This document shows positions 9,231 to 18,485 of a stretch of 64,000 nucleotides of DNA, one piece after another. The stretch is from JAAFJM01 sp964442045 (GTDB lineage: Bacteria > Bacteroidota > Bacteroidia > UKL13-3), in the NCBI GenBank assembly GCA_964442045.1, contig CAYTWI010000001.1, positions 1 to 64,000 on the forward strand, read 5' to 3'. The notes below the pieces were generated by a model that saw only the letters and a list, made by a program, of their open reading frames with translations, was not told the origin of the DNA and ran no database searches. Every line of letters begins with the position of its first letter. Positions within the stretch are counted from its first letter, which is position 1. The translations under genes and the position numbers were made by a program.

Positions 9231-9911
9231 ATGAAAATATTAGTAGTAGAAGATGAACCAAAAGTAGCCGCTTTTTTAAAGCAAGGTCTTGAAGAACAAT
9301 CGTACGAAGTAACCGTTGCTTACGATGGTTATTTCGGAAAAAAAATGGCTTTGGAAAATTATTACGATGTAATAGTTTTAGATTTATTAATTCCATACAT
9401 CAATGGAATTGATTTGTGTAAACAACTAAGAGCAGAAGGTCTAAAATCGCCTATTCTTATGCTAACAGCTTTAGGCAGTACCGATGACAAGGTTTTAGGT
9501 TTAGATGCAGGTGCTGATGATTACCTGGTTAAACCATTTGAATTTAAAGAACTATTGGCACGTATACGCGCTTTAAGCAAACGCTATACGGATAACTTAC
9601 AAGATACTAAAGTACTTAAGTTGGCCGATTTAGAATTAGACCTGAATAAAAAAGTAGTACGCAGAGGAGGTAGAACCATTGAGTTAACCAGTAAAGAATT
9701 TAGCTTATTAGAATATTTATTGCGTAACAAAAACAGGGTAATCTCACGTGCTGAAATTTCAGAAAAAGTATGGGATGTGAATTTTGATACAGGTACCAAT
9801 ATTATAGATGTATACATTAACTTCCTGCGTAAAAAAGTAGATAAAGATTTTCCTACCCGTTTAATTTTCACCATGGTAGGTATGGGTTACATTATGAAAG
9901 AATTAGACTAA
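9231..9911 (+). CDS. OmpR/PhoB-family response regulator
   Basis: A 226-residue two-domain regulator. The receiver domain (1-120) has the acidic pair in VVEDEPK, the phosphoacceptor Asp51 in VIVLDLLIP, the Thr in MLTALG and the Lys in YLVKPFEF. The C-terminal winged helix (about 130-226) has ELTSKEFSLLEYLLRNKNRVISR and the final MVGMGYIMKELD. It should bind tandem DNA sites when phosphorylated by the kinase encoded 88 bases downstream (10000-11385). A terminator-like hairpin lies between the two genes, so kinase expression may be attenuated relative to the regulator. The regulon is unknown. Confidence 0.93.
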   Translation: MKILVVEDEPKVAAFLKQGLEEQSYEVTVAYDGYFGKKMALENYYDVIVLDLLIPYINGIDLCKQLRAEGLKSPILMLTALGSTDDKVLGLDAGADDYLVKPFEFKELLARIRALSKRYTDNLQDTKVLKLADLELDLNKKVVRRGGRTIELTSKEFSLLEYLLRNKNRVISRAEISEKVWDVNFDTGTNIIDVYINFLRKKVDKDFPTRLIFTMVGMGYIMKELD

Positions 9912-9932
9912 TTAATTTTAAATAATTACAAT

Positions 9933-9973
9933 AAAAAAAGCTGCTTGATACACTTTTATTAAGTAGCTTTTTT
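9933..9973 (+). terminator. Terminator-like hairpin between response regulator and kinase
   Basis: A-tract, AAGCTGCTT stem, an 11-13 base loop, AAGTAGCTT and then a T-tract. The stem is A/T-tailed on both sides and would work in either direction. Unusually, it separates two genes expected to be co-transcribed. Confidence 0.65.
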
Positions 9974-9999
9974 AATTTACCATTCTTTACAACGATTCG

Positions 10000-11385
10000 A
10001 TGAATATAAAAAATATACTAGCACTTAAGTTTACGGCCATAATTGCCATTATATTATTGGTATTTTCAGTTTTTGTTTACCAGTTTTCAAAATCGTTACG
10101 CGAGAATGAATTCAATGAAAGGCTTAAAACACAAACCGAAAAACTAGCCAGTACTTTACTTGATTCAAGCAATATTGATTTGAATTTTGTACTCGAAACG
10201 TTTAAGTATGATTTAAACCTTTTTCCCAATCAATCGCTCATTATAAAAGACCAATACGATAATTTTTACTTTAACAAATCGCATATAGACGAAGCAACAG
10301 TAAATACCATATTTAATAATTTAAAGGAAAAAAAAGAGTTTAACATGATAAACTCTGATACCGATTATGTGGGCTTTAACCTAACTGTGGGCAATACCAA
10401 TTACCAGGTTATAACCTCCGGCTTTGATGAGTTGGGGCAAAGTAAATTAAATTTCTTATTACTGTTCCTGTTGTCTTTATTTTTTGGGAGTTTAATTATT
10501 ACCGCTTTTCTGGGCAGAACCTTTGCTTCACAAGCCCTTTTACCCATTATCAATGTAATTAACCAGGTAGAAAAAATATCGGAAAACAATTTATACGAGC
10601 GGGTAAGCGTAGGCCCGTCAAAAGATGAAATAGCCCAGTTGGCCATTACCTTTAACCAAATGTTGGAGCGTTTGGACGACTCGTTTAAACTACAAAAAAC
10701 ATTTGTGTCCAATGCTTCGCACGAGTTTAGAACACCTTTAACTGTAATGAAGGGGCAAATAGAAGTACTCTTATTACAACCCCGTTCCAACGATATTTAT
10801 ATTAAAACATTCCTGTCATTAATTGACGATATCAATAACCAGATTCAGTTAATTAACGGTTTAAGCGATTTGGCAAAAGCCAATGCCAATTTCCCCAATA
10901 CAAGTTTTGGTAATGTTTCCGTTATAGAATTATTAGATGAATGTTCGAGCGAATTAACCCGTACCAAACGGCATAAAATTGTGGTGAATATTGATGACTT
11001 ACCTGATGATGAATATGCACATATAATCAGGGGCAATGCAGCATTATTAAAATCGGCTATTATGAATGTAATGGATAATGCCTGTAAGTTTAGCGAAGAC
11101 AAAAGCTGTCAGGTTACCTTAAACTGCTCGCATGAAGTTATTAAGCTTGATATTATAGACCAGGGAGTAGGTATTAGCGAAGACGATTTAAAACATGTTT
11201 TTGAGCCATTTTACAGGTCCAATAATATAAGACATATAAACGGTTATGGAATAGGCTTAAGCTTGGTGAAAAAAATAGTAGAGTGGCACTTTGGTAAAAT
11301 AAAAGTAAACTCAAAATTAGGCGAAGGCACCCATTTAAGCATACTGTTGCCCAGTTTACGCTCCAATGCCAATCTTATTTTTTAA
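10000..11385 (+). CDS. Membrane sensor histidine kinase, partner of the OmpR-type regulator
   Basis: A 461-residue class I kinase. Two transmembrane helices (about 10-30 and 150-172) bracket a roughly 120-residue periplasmic sensor region. A HAMP-like linker follows (INVINQVEKISENNLYERVSVGPSKDEIAQLAITFNQML). The DHp helix has SNASHEFRTPLTVMKGQIEV with phosphoacceptor His241. The ATPase domain has the N box (MNVMDNACKFS), G1 (DQGVGISEDD), F box (VFEPFYRS) and G2 (GYGIGLSLVKKIV). No sensory ligand is evident. It follows the response regulator gene and overlaps the convergent pseudouridine synthase gene by four bases at its 3' end. Confidence 0.92.
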   Translation: MNIKNILALKFTAIIAIILLVFSVFVYQFSKSLRENEFNERLKTQTEKLASTLLDSSNIDLNFVLETFKYDLNLFPNQSLIIKDQYDNFYFNKSHIDEATVNTIFNNLKEKKEFNMINSDTDYVGFNLTVGNTNYQVITSGFDELGQSKLNFLLLFLLSLFFGSLIITAFLGRTFASQALLPIINVINQVEKISENNLYERVSVGPSKDEIAQLAITFNQMLERLDDSFKLQKTFVSNASHEFRTPLTVMKGQIEVLLLQPRSNDIYIKTFLSLIDDINNQIQLINGLSDLAKANANFPNTSFGNVSVIELLDECSSELTRTKRHKIVVNIDDLPDDEYAHIIRGNAALLKSAIMNVMDNACKFSEDKSCQVTLNCSHEVIKLDIIDQGVGISEDDLKHVFEPFYRSNNIRHINGYGIGLSLVKKIVEWHFGKIKVNSKLGEGTHLSILLPSLRSNANLIF

Positions 11386-12101
11386 CTGTCAAACTTATCA
11401 AGTTGCTTAATAAGTACTGCAAAATCCTTTGGGTATTCAGCAGTTTGTAAATACTCCTTATCAAAAGCCGTAAACGATAATTGATAAGCATGCAAAACCA
11501 CCCGTTTTATAATAGGTTCTTCATTTTGCCATTTACCCTCTTTAAACTTAGGCTTAAACTGAGATAAGAATACATTCTGTCCACCATAACTTTCATCAGC
11601 CACAATAGGTAAATTTTGCGATGCAAGGTGAATCCTTATTTGATGTAACCTGCCCGTTACAGGCTTGCAGGCCAGTAAAGTAAAATGTTTATACAGCTTT
11701 TCAGTACTGATAATTGTGGTAGAAGGTTTACCATCCTTTTTATCTACAAAGGCAAGTCCTTTCCTGGTTTGGCTTAAAGGCAAAATAATAGCTTGGTTTT
11801 CTACCTGTATCTGGCCGGCCACTACCGCATGGTAAGTTTTATCAACTTCCCTTCTTTCAAACTTAATAGCCATTTCACGGTAAGCTTCATCGCTTTTAGC
11901 CAATAATAAAATACCACTTGTTTCCTTATCTAACCTATGGCAAAGACGCAGGTTTTCATCGTATTTTTTAGCCAGTTTAATAATACTCAAATTATCATCA
12001 TGTCTGTCGTCTAAGCTTGAAAAGTGAGCCGGTTTATTAATAAATACAAAGTGTTCATCCTCATAAATAATAATATCCTTTAAACTGTGTATATGCTTCA
12101 T
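11382..12101 (-). CDS. RluA-family RNA pseudouridine synthase
   Basis: The 239-residue enzyme has the catalytic motif LCHRLDKETSGILLLAKS (Asp in RLD), an early IIYEDEHFVFINKPAHFSS block and the C-terminal GRLHQIRIHLASQNLPIVADESYGG motif, all diagnostic of the RluA family. It isomerises specific uridines in rRNA or tRNA; the target cannot be read from sequence. There is no S4 domain, so it is a short, RluA/RluC-catalytic-domain-only form. It converges on the histidine kinase gene with a four-base overlap. Confidence 0.9.
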   Translation of the reverse strand: MKHIHSLKDIIIYEDEHFVFINKPAHFSSLDDRHDDNLSIIKLAKKYDENLRLCHRLDKETSGILLLAKSDEAYREMAIKFERREVDKTYHAVVAGQIQVENQAIILPLSQTRKGLAFVDKKDGKPSTTIISTEKLYKHFTLLACKPVTGRLHQIRIHLASQNLPIVADESYGGQNVFLSQFKPKFKEGKWQNEEPIIKRVVLHAYQLSFTAFDKEYLQTAEYPKDFAVLIKQLDKFDS

Positions 12102-12206
12102 AATAATCCGGCAATATTAAGCAAATGTTTGAGTTATGTAATAATTACTTTGGCGGTTGCGAGTATTCATGAATAATTATAATCTTGCCGGCTAATATCA
12201 AAGTTT

Positions 12207-14048
12207 ATGACCAAAAAAATTTATTTACTCTACTTATTTATTTGCTTTAGTTCCATCGTATTCGGACAACAAAAGCGCAACGGCCATTTGCCGGTAGCCC
12301 GCACCAAAGCCGAATACCAGTTAATGATTGATAATAAAAGTGCCAAAACAACTTTTGGAAAAGCTACTGTTTGGCCTTCAAATATGCGTATGCCGGGCGA
12401 GTTTGAAGAAAGCAAAGCTGTTTGTATCAGTTGGGCTTATGAATACAACGAAGACTTTTCAGCCATTGTGGGTATTGATACCACCGGTGTTTATGGGTGG
12501 ATTTCAGCCCAGTTAGCCCATTATATAAGTCAGGAGTGCGAAGTTTGGATAAGAGTATGGGAAGCCAATGATACCATAAAAGTAAAACAGTTTATGGTCA
12601 ACTTAGGCTGGCCACTTAGCAATTATAAGTTTTTTGTAAAGCAAGGTGATGATTTCTGGATGCGTGATTTTGGCCCTATGGCATTTTACTATGGAAGCAA
12701 AGACAGTGTTGGTTTTGCTGATATGAAATACTATGACGGACGCAATTTAGACAACGCCTTTCCAAGCTATTTAGCCTCACAAATGAGTTATAAAAATTAT
12801 GTGACAACGCTGAATGCAGAAGGTGGAAATTTAATGACAGACGGATATGGAAAAATGTTTTTCAGTTCAGGAATAAAAGTAGCTAACAATGATATACTGG
12901 GTTGGTCAAGCACTACCACTTACAACAACATGAAAACAGCATTTGGTACCAACGATCTGCAGGAATTAACAGTGTTGAATTGCGATGGAGGAACAGGTCA
13001 TATTGATTTATACACCAAACTAATTGATGAAGAAACCATATTGGTTTCAAAATATCCGGCAGAAATTACTGCGGGCGACAGACAAATAATTGAAGATAAT
13101 TACCAGAAAATGGCAGCTTTAAAATCTACTTACGACAGGCCGTTTACTATTTACAGGATTCCACACCCGACAGGCGATGACGGAAAACACGATAGTGTTA
13201 CCTGTTCGCAATTAAACAATGATGCACGTAATTTTATTAACGGTATAACTGTTAACAATACCTTCCTGTTTCCTTCCTATTCAGATGAAATAAATGGCAA
13301 TCAGGCTCAAACCGATTCTGTTGTTAGGTTATTCCAGTCTATTATGCCCGGATATAAAGTAGTGCCTATTGATTGCCGCTCAATGAGCCCGCTGGGAGGA
13401 GCTATTCATTGCATTACTATGCAAATACCGGCCGATAACCCGATAAGAATATGGCATCCGAAAGTACAAACCAATAAAACACTGCAAACCGAATTTAGAA
13501 TTATTGCTAAATGCGAAAACTACAGCGGTATAAGACAAGCATCATGCGTTTGGCGTAAGAACAGTGGCAACTGGAACACCCTGACTTTAACGGATAGTGC
13601 TACCTATAGCATTGGTACCTTAAGCATTCCGGATTTAACCGCTACCGATATAGTTGAATACTACATTGCCGCAGAATCAAACAATGGTAAAAAAGTAACC
13701 AAGCCAGCTACTGCCAATATATACAATCAAGGCTATTACCGCATACAGTTTAGCTACGGAACCAATATAGAGTCAGTAAAAGTGGAGCCTAAAAACTATT
13801 TGTTTGCCGCTTTTCCTAATCCTGCTGCCAACCAGTTAAATGTTCCTTTCCAGTTGTTAAACAATGCACAGGTAAACATTCAGGTGCTTGATGTTACAGG
13901 AAAAATATTGGTTGAAAAACAAGTAAAATCAGCCATGGGTTTACAAACAGAAACAATTGACATTGCTAATTTACCAAGCGGTTTATATTTTTATAATTTA
14001 AGCATTGACGGACAAATGGTAAGCACCCGTAAATTCTTAAAACAATAA
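12207..14048 (+). CDS. Secreted agmatine/peptidyl-arginine deiminase-family protein with T9SS sorting domain
   Basis: A 613-residue secreted guanidino-modifying enzyme. After the signal peptide (cleavage near Gly20-Gln21), the catalytic fold shows MRMPGEFEESKAV, WMRDFGPMAF with Trp151 and Asp154, NAEGGNLM, the GGTGHIDLYTKL motif with His265 and Asp267, and SPLGGAIHCITMQIP with the nucleophile Cys402. These are the catalytic positions of agmatine deiminases and of the Porphyromonas peptidylarginine deiminase PPAD. In the place where agmatine deiminases usually have an FN-x-WGG motif it reads KYYDGRNLDN. Residues about 415-520 look like an Ig-like domain, and the last 75 or so (FAAFPNPAANQLNV...GLYFYNLSIDG) form a type A sorting domain. 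The layout is that of PPAD, but substrate is not proven. Confidence 0.82.
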   Translation: MTKKIYLLYLFICFSSIVFGQQKRNGHLPVARTKAEYQLMIDNKSAKTTFGKATVWPSNMRMPGEFEESKAVCISWAYEYNEDFSAIVGIDTTGVYGWISAQLAHYISQECEVWIRVWEANDTIKVKQFMVNLGWPLSNYKFFVKQGDDFWMRDFGPMAFYYGSKDSVGFADMKYYDGRNLDNAFPSYLASQMSYKNYVTTLNAEGGNLMTDGYGKMFFSSGIKVANNDILGWSSTTTYNNMKTAFGTNDLQELTVLNCDGGTGHIDLYTKLIDEETILVSKYPAEITAGDRQIIEDNYQKMAALKSTYDRPFTIYRIPHPTGDDGKHDSVTCSQLNNDARNFINGITVNNTFLFPSYSDEINGNQAQTDSVVRLFQSIMPGYKVVPIDCRSMSPLGGAIHCITMQIPADNPIRIWHPKVQTNKTLQTEFRIIAKCENYSGIRQASCVWRKNSGNWNTLTLTDSATYSIGTLSIPDLTATDIVEYYIAAESNNGKKVTKPATANIYNQGYYRIQFSYGTNIESVKVEPKNYLFAAFPNPAANQLNVPFQLLNNAQVNIQVLDVTGKILVEKQVKSAMGLQTETIDIANLPSGLYFYNLSIDGQMVSTRKFLKQ

Positions 14049-14067
14049 GAAATCAGTTTTTAATTGT

Positions 14068-14101
14068 AAAAAGGCTGCATCAGAACAATGCAGCCTTTTT
14101 T
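14068..14101 (+). terminator. Intrinsic terminator after the deiminase gene
   Basis: AAGGCTGCAT stem, a short loop, and ATGCAGCCTT followed by a T-run: a ten-base-pair stem with a U-tract, 20 bases after the stop. Confidence 0.9.
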
Positions 14102-14169
14102 ATAGCAATTATGTTAGCTTGCTATTTTAGCTAAATAAATACGAGTAAAAATTGCATTTTTGTAACTTT

Positions 14170-15843
14170 ATGAAAGATAAAAGATTACTCCTTATTTTTA
14201 TTTTGGCATTTCCTTTAACAGTATTTGGGCAACATACCTATTTACCAATAAATCCGTTTACCAACCATATTCTCGACAGGTTTGAAATTAAAAACGATTC
14301 TATTCCTGGTAACTATTACCACACAGGTAATAAAAGCTACAGAAGAAAATCAATTGCCGATTTTGCCAATAATAAATACCAGTCCAATATCAGCCTTTCA
14401 AACCAGGATAAATTTAACTTAAGCTATTTATTAACCGATAATTTTGAGTGGGCAAACAATGATATAACCCTAAGCAAAAACCAAAACCTGAAAGGTTTTT
14501 ATAAACAAAAAGCAGCACTGTACTCAGTACAAATACCCGATTTTAACTTAGTTATCAATCCTGTGCTAAACTACCAAATAAGTACTATTGATTACCAGGG
14601 AAACCGTGCGCTTATCAATAACCGTGGAATAGAAATAAGAGGAAATATTACAGATAAAATAGGGTTTTATTCACAGGTGAGTGATGAAATATATAGGCCC
14701 ACACCCGCGGCTATTGAAGAGTATAAAAGAATAGGGACCCTGCAGGGAATTGGATTTACCAAATACGATGGAAAAGAGTTTAACCATTTTTTATCAAGCG
14801 GGTATATTAGCTTTTCTCCCAATAAATATATGGATTGGCAACTGGGGCAGGGCAGGCAGTTTATAGGCGATGGGCTACGTTCATTTATTATGTCAAACAA
14901 CGCAGTAGATAATTTTTATTTACGTTTAAACACCCGCATCTGGAAAATAAATTATACCAATATATTCAGCGAGTATCGCGACTACAATACCAAAGGTTAT
15001 GGCATACAGGCAAGGCACTATGCAGCCACCCATCACCTGTCAGTTAACATAGGGAAAAAATTTAATTTGGGCGTATTTGAAACCATCATTTTTCAGCGCG
15101 ACAGCGGTTATAACAATGGCGGCTTTGAAGTTAATTACTTAAATCCCGTTATTATGTATAAGTCAATCGAAAATGGCTTAAACAGTACCGATAAAGCCAT
15201 ACTGGGTACCAACTTTAAATACAATTTTTTAAACCGTTTTTCATTATACGGACAACTCGTAATCAGTGAGTTTGTATTAGACCAGCTTACAGCTAATAAT
15301 GGTTGGTGGGGAAATAAGTGGGCTTACCAGTTAGGCCTAAAGTACATAGATGTTTTTGGCGTAAACAATTTAGATGCACAGGTAGAATTCAATGTTTGCA
15401 GGCCATTTATGTATACTTCTTACTCACCATTACAAACCTTTACCAATTATGCACAACCCCTGGGACATCCGTTGGGAGCTAATTTCAGGGAGCTGATAGG
15501 CATCGTACGGTATCAACCCCTTAATAAACTATACTTACAACTAAAAGGTATTTATTATGAAATAGGATACGATACAAACAATTCAAACGTAGGACAAAAC
15601 ATAGGTTTGAGTTATAATACCCGTACTTTAGGAGAATATGGCAATACGATTGCACAGGGACAACTGACAAAAGTGTTATATATAGATTTTATGGCGAGCT
15701 ATATGATTAAGCATAATTTATTTATAGATGCAGGTGTTACCTATCGTTATAGCAACAGTGCTATTGTTGCTTACAAGTCGGAAAACACCTATTTTACTTT
15801 AGGCATAAGGCTTAATATTACCCGTAGGGAGTTTGACCGATAA
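14170..15843 (+). CDS. Wzi-like capsule assembly/outer-membrane beta-barrel protein
   Basis: From the ATG at 14170 (a TTG at 14152 is less likely because the signal peptide begins with MKDKRLLLIF) the protein has 557 residues with a signal peptide ending VFGQ. The rest is rich in alternating aromatic/polar beta strands with a C-terminal strand TYFTLGIRLNITRREF. Segments such as NRGIEIRGNITDKIGFYSQV, WQLGQGRQFIGDGLRS and FYLRLNTRIWKINYTN match the Wzi-type capsule assembly family of Bacteroidota as I remember it (PF14052). It probably sits in the outer membrane. The following gene is an FkbM methyltransferase, which would fit a surface polysaccharide role, but no capsule cluster is seen. Confidence 0.6.
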   Translation: MKDKRLLLIFILAFPLTVFGQHTYLPINPFTNHILDRFEIKNDSIPGNYYHTGNKSYRRKSIADFANNKYQSNISLSNQDKFNLSYLLTDNFEWANNDITLSKNQNLKGFYKQKAALYSVQIPDFNLVINPVLNYQISTIDYQGNRALINNRGIEIRGNITDKIGFYSQVSDEIYRPTPAAIEEYKRIGTLQGIGFTKYDGKEFNHFLSSGYISFSPNKYMDWQLGQGRQFIGDGLRSFIMSNNAVDNFYLRLNTRIWKINYTNIFSEYRDYNTKGYGIQARHYAATHHLSVNIGKKFNLGVFETIIFQRDSGYNNGGFEVNYLNPVIMYKSIENGLNSTDKAILGTNFKYNFLNRFSLYGQLVISEFVLDQLTANNGWWGNKWAYQLGLKYIDVFGVNNLDAQVEFNVCRPFMYTSYSPLQTFTNYAQPLGHPLGANFRELIGIVRYQPLNKLYLQLKGIYYEIGYDTNNSNVGQNIGLSYNTRTLGEYGNTIAQGQLTKVLYIDFMASYMIKHNLFIDAGVTYRYSNSAIVAYKSENTYFTLGIRLNITRREFDR

Positions 15844-15960
15844 GCCAATTACATACGTTAAACTCATGGTTATACCATACAATAGGTATAATATGTAATA
15901 GCAGTGAATAGTTAGTAAATTATTATAATATTTGAACTTTAGGTATTTTGATTAAGTACA

Positions 15961-16848
15961 ATGAATAATAAGTTAATTATTGATATTGGGATGCACAAGG
16001 GGGAGGATACCGGATACTATTTACAAAATGGATATACCGTTATTGCTGTTGATGCAGATCCTAATTTAATAGAAGAAGCAAAGATAAAATTTAAAAAAGC
16101 ATACAACAGCAAGCAGTTAATACTATTAAATTACGCTGTAAGCGATCAAGACGGAGCTAAAGTTAACTTTAACCTAAGCAAGAATACCATTTGGAATTCG
16201 CTGAAAGAAAACATTGCAGACAGGGCGCATTTAAGTAAAAATTCCATTGTAGTAGAAACAAGAACACTATCATCAATTATTACCGAATACGGAGCTCCTT
16301 TTTATTGCAAAATTGATATTGAAGGATATGATGAGGTTTGTTTACAAACATTAAAGAAAGTAAGCGAGTTGCCCCAATTTATTTCAGTAGAAACAGAATG
16401 TGTAGGCGAGGGTGAAACCATAACAGACGAAGAAGCTTTAGGTACACTCTACAGGTTAAAAGAACTAGGCTATACCCAATTTAAGTTAGTTGATCAAACA
16501 TCATTCAGAGTATTAAATTTAAACGAAGACTTCCATACCTCTTCCGACAAGGCATTAAAGTTTTTGAGCCAATCATTTGGTGCCCGCCTGAAACGAAAAA
16601 TACAAAGTACACTTGGACTTGCCGGAGATATGGATGAAACCTATTTTAGAGAACGCAAAGCCATTGAAAAACAATTCAAGTATAAGTTTATGGTAGGTTC
16701 ATCAGGTCCGTTTGGACCCGACCTGAAAGGCAAATGGCAAAACTTTGACGAAGCCAAACAAACATTGTTAAAACACAGGCACGATTACTTTAAATTAGAT
16801 AGTGCAGTAGCATATGGTTTCTGGTGCGACTGGCATGCTACAAAGTAA
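15961..16848 (+). CDS. FkbM-family methyltransferase
   Basis: The 295-residue protein starts with IIDIGMHKGEDTGYYLQNGYTVIAVDADP, the SAM-binding motif I and acidic end of strand 2 of class I methyltransferases. It continues with YAVSDQDGAKVNFN, TLSSIITEYGAPFYCKIDIEGYDEV and FISVETE, the FkbM (Methyltransf_21) signature. FkbM enzymes O-methylate sugars or natural products; in this phylum they are often in surface polysaccharide loci. The C-terminal 90 residues carry a WCDWHATK ending that I do not recognise. It has no signal peptide and stands alone. Confidence 0.85.
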   Translation: MNNKLIIDIGMHKGEDTGYYLQNGYTVIAVDADPNLIEEAKIKFKKAYNSKQLILLNYAVSDQDGAKVNFNLSKNTIWNSLKENIADRAHLSKNSIVVETRTLSSIITEYGAPFYCKIDIEGYDEVCLQTLKKVSELPQFISVETECVGEGETITDEEALGTLYRLKELGYTQFKLVDQTSFRVLNLNEDFHTSSDKALKFLSQSFGARLKRKIQSTLGLAGDMDETYFRERKAIEKQFKYKFMVGSSGPFGPDLKGKWQNFDEAKQTLLKHRHDYFKLDSAVAYGFWCDWHATK

Positions 16849-17071
16849 ACAGCCGGCTTAACAACAATAGATTCTTTTCTTCAATAATTTCATATAACTG
16901 AAAAAACCATACAGCGTTGAAGGAACTAGGTTCTGCATTAAAATGTATTAATTCTTGTAATAAAAGCAACAGCTTTTTTAATATTAATAAATTGTAAACT
17001 TAATGTTAGGAAATTTTGAGTAAGGGCGTGATGGCAAGTTTTATTTTGCGTCAATTTTACTCACCTGACTT

Positions 17072-18400
17072 ATGAAAGCAAAAGCAAAGTACCTGTTACT
17101 TACAAGCCTTGTTTTATTACTATTTAGTAATAAAAGCAAAGCACAATTTTTAATGGATTTGGTAGATACTACCAAAAACATGGGCAAAGGAATGCTCAAT
17201 ATTTATAACCGTTTCGATAATATTTATTTTAGTGGGTATTTGCAACCTCAGTTTCAAATGGCTGAAAATAAAGGAGCCATTGGTTTTGCAGGTGGTAGTT
17301 TTGATAGCTTGTCCGATAATAGGTTTTTGCTTAGAAGAGGGCGTATAAGAATGGATTATTTAAAGTTGACAAGCCAGGCTATGCCAAAAGTACACTTTGT
17401 GTTTCAATACGATATTACCGATAAGGGCGCTTTTGTAAGAGATTTCTGGGGACGTGTTTTCGATACCAAATACAATTTATTTTCCGTTACTGCAGGTATT
17501 TTTGCACGGCCATTTGGTTACGAAGTGAACCTGGGAAGTGCTGATAGAGAAAGCCCTGAGCGAGGCCGTATGTCACAAACCTTGGTTAAAGTAGAACGTG
17601 ATTTAGGAGCCATGGTTTCATTTGATCCACGAAAAAAAACAAGTAAATTGTATTACCTGAAAGCCGATGTTGGTTTGTTTAATGGGCAGGGCTTATCTTC
17701 ATTAACAGTGAAAACAGCCATTCCGGCAAGCGAGTTCGATAATGAAAAAGATATAATAGGTAGAGTAGGGTTAAAGCCGTATCCTGTTTTTAAAAATGTA
17801 ACTGTTTCAGGAGGTATGTCAGGTTTATATGGAGGTTTTGTAAGCACCAATAAAGTATTGTATAAAATGGGTAATGATGCCAATGGTTTCAAAACATTTA
17901 TTGCCGACTCATCAAAAAACTGGAGCGGACAAATAATGCCACGCCATTATTGGGGAGTTGATTTTCAGGTTAAATACAGCCATGGGTGGGGAAACACAGA
18001 GTTTCGTTTTGAATATTGGAACGGAATACAAACTGCTACTGCAGCAAGCAGTGAAACCCCTAATATATTGCCAACAGCAGCCATGTACCAGCGTAATTTC
18101 GATGGTGCTTTTATTTATTTCTTACAAAACATTGTAAGTAAAAAATACCAAATAGCAGTAAAATATGATTGGTATGATCCCAATACCAAATTAGCCGGAA
18201 ATGATATAGGGGTAGCAGGAACATCAGCAGCGGATATTAAATACTCAACATTAGGCTTCGGTTTTATTAATTACTTTGACAGCAATGTGAAGTTAGTATT
18301 GTGGTATGATATGATAACCAATGAAAGTACCAAACTCACCAACTACACAAAAGATCTAATGGATGATGTTTTTACATGCAGGCTACAATTCAGGTTTTAG
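17072..18400 (+). CDS. OprO/OprP-type outer-membrane porin, probably for phosphate
   Basis: A 442-residue protein with a signal peptide and a porin-like barrel. Diagnostic stretches are FSGYLQPQFQMAENKGA, NRFLLRRGRIRMDYL (the basic strand of phosphate-selective porins O and P, PF07396), VHFVFQYDITDKGAFVRDFW and GIFARPFGYE, and it ends with the C-terminal Phe (FTCRLQFRF) used by the BAM machinery. It faces the PiT phosphate transporter gene across a shared terminator, which supports a phosphate role. Upstream a TTTG near 17018 and TTATTTTG near 17053 could be promoter elements with a long spacer. Confidence 0.8.
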   Translation: MKAKAKYLLLTSLVLLLFSNKSKAQFLMDLVDTTKNMGKGMLNIYNRFDNIYFSGYLQPQFQMAENKGAIGFAGGSFDSLSDNRFLLRRGRIRMDYLKLTSQAMPKVHFVFQYDITDKGAFVRDFWGRVFDTKYNLFSVTAGIFARPFGYEVNLGSADRESPERGRMSQTLVKVERDLGAMVSFDPRKKTSKLYYLKADVGLFNGQGLSSLTVKTAIPASEFDNEKDIIGRVGLKPYPVFKNVTVSGGMSGLYGGFVSTNKVLYKMGNDANGFKTFIADSSKNWSGQIMPRHYWGVDFQVKYSHGWGNTEFRFEYWNGIQTATAASSETPNILPTAAMYQRNFDGAFIYFLQNIVSKKYQIAVKYDWYDPNTKLAGNDIGVAGTSAADIKYSTLGFGFINYFDSNVKLVLWYDMITNESTKLTNYTKDLMDDVFTCRLQFRF

Positions 18401-18427
18401 CCCGTTCATTGTTTAGTAAATAATTGA

Positions 18428-18472
18428 ACAAAAAAGCCATTTAATCTCAATGATTAAATGGCTTTTTTTATA
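18428..18472. terminator. Bidirectional terminator between porin and phosphate transporter
   Basis: A-run, GCCATTTAAT, six-base loop, ATTAAATGGC, T-run. Symmetric A and T tracts suit both converging genes. Confidence 0.9.
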
Positions 18473-18485
18473 GATAATATTTTGT

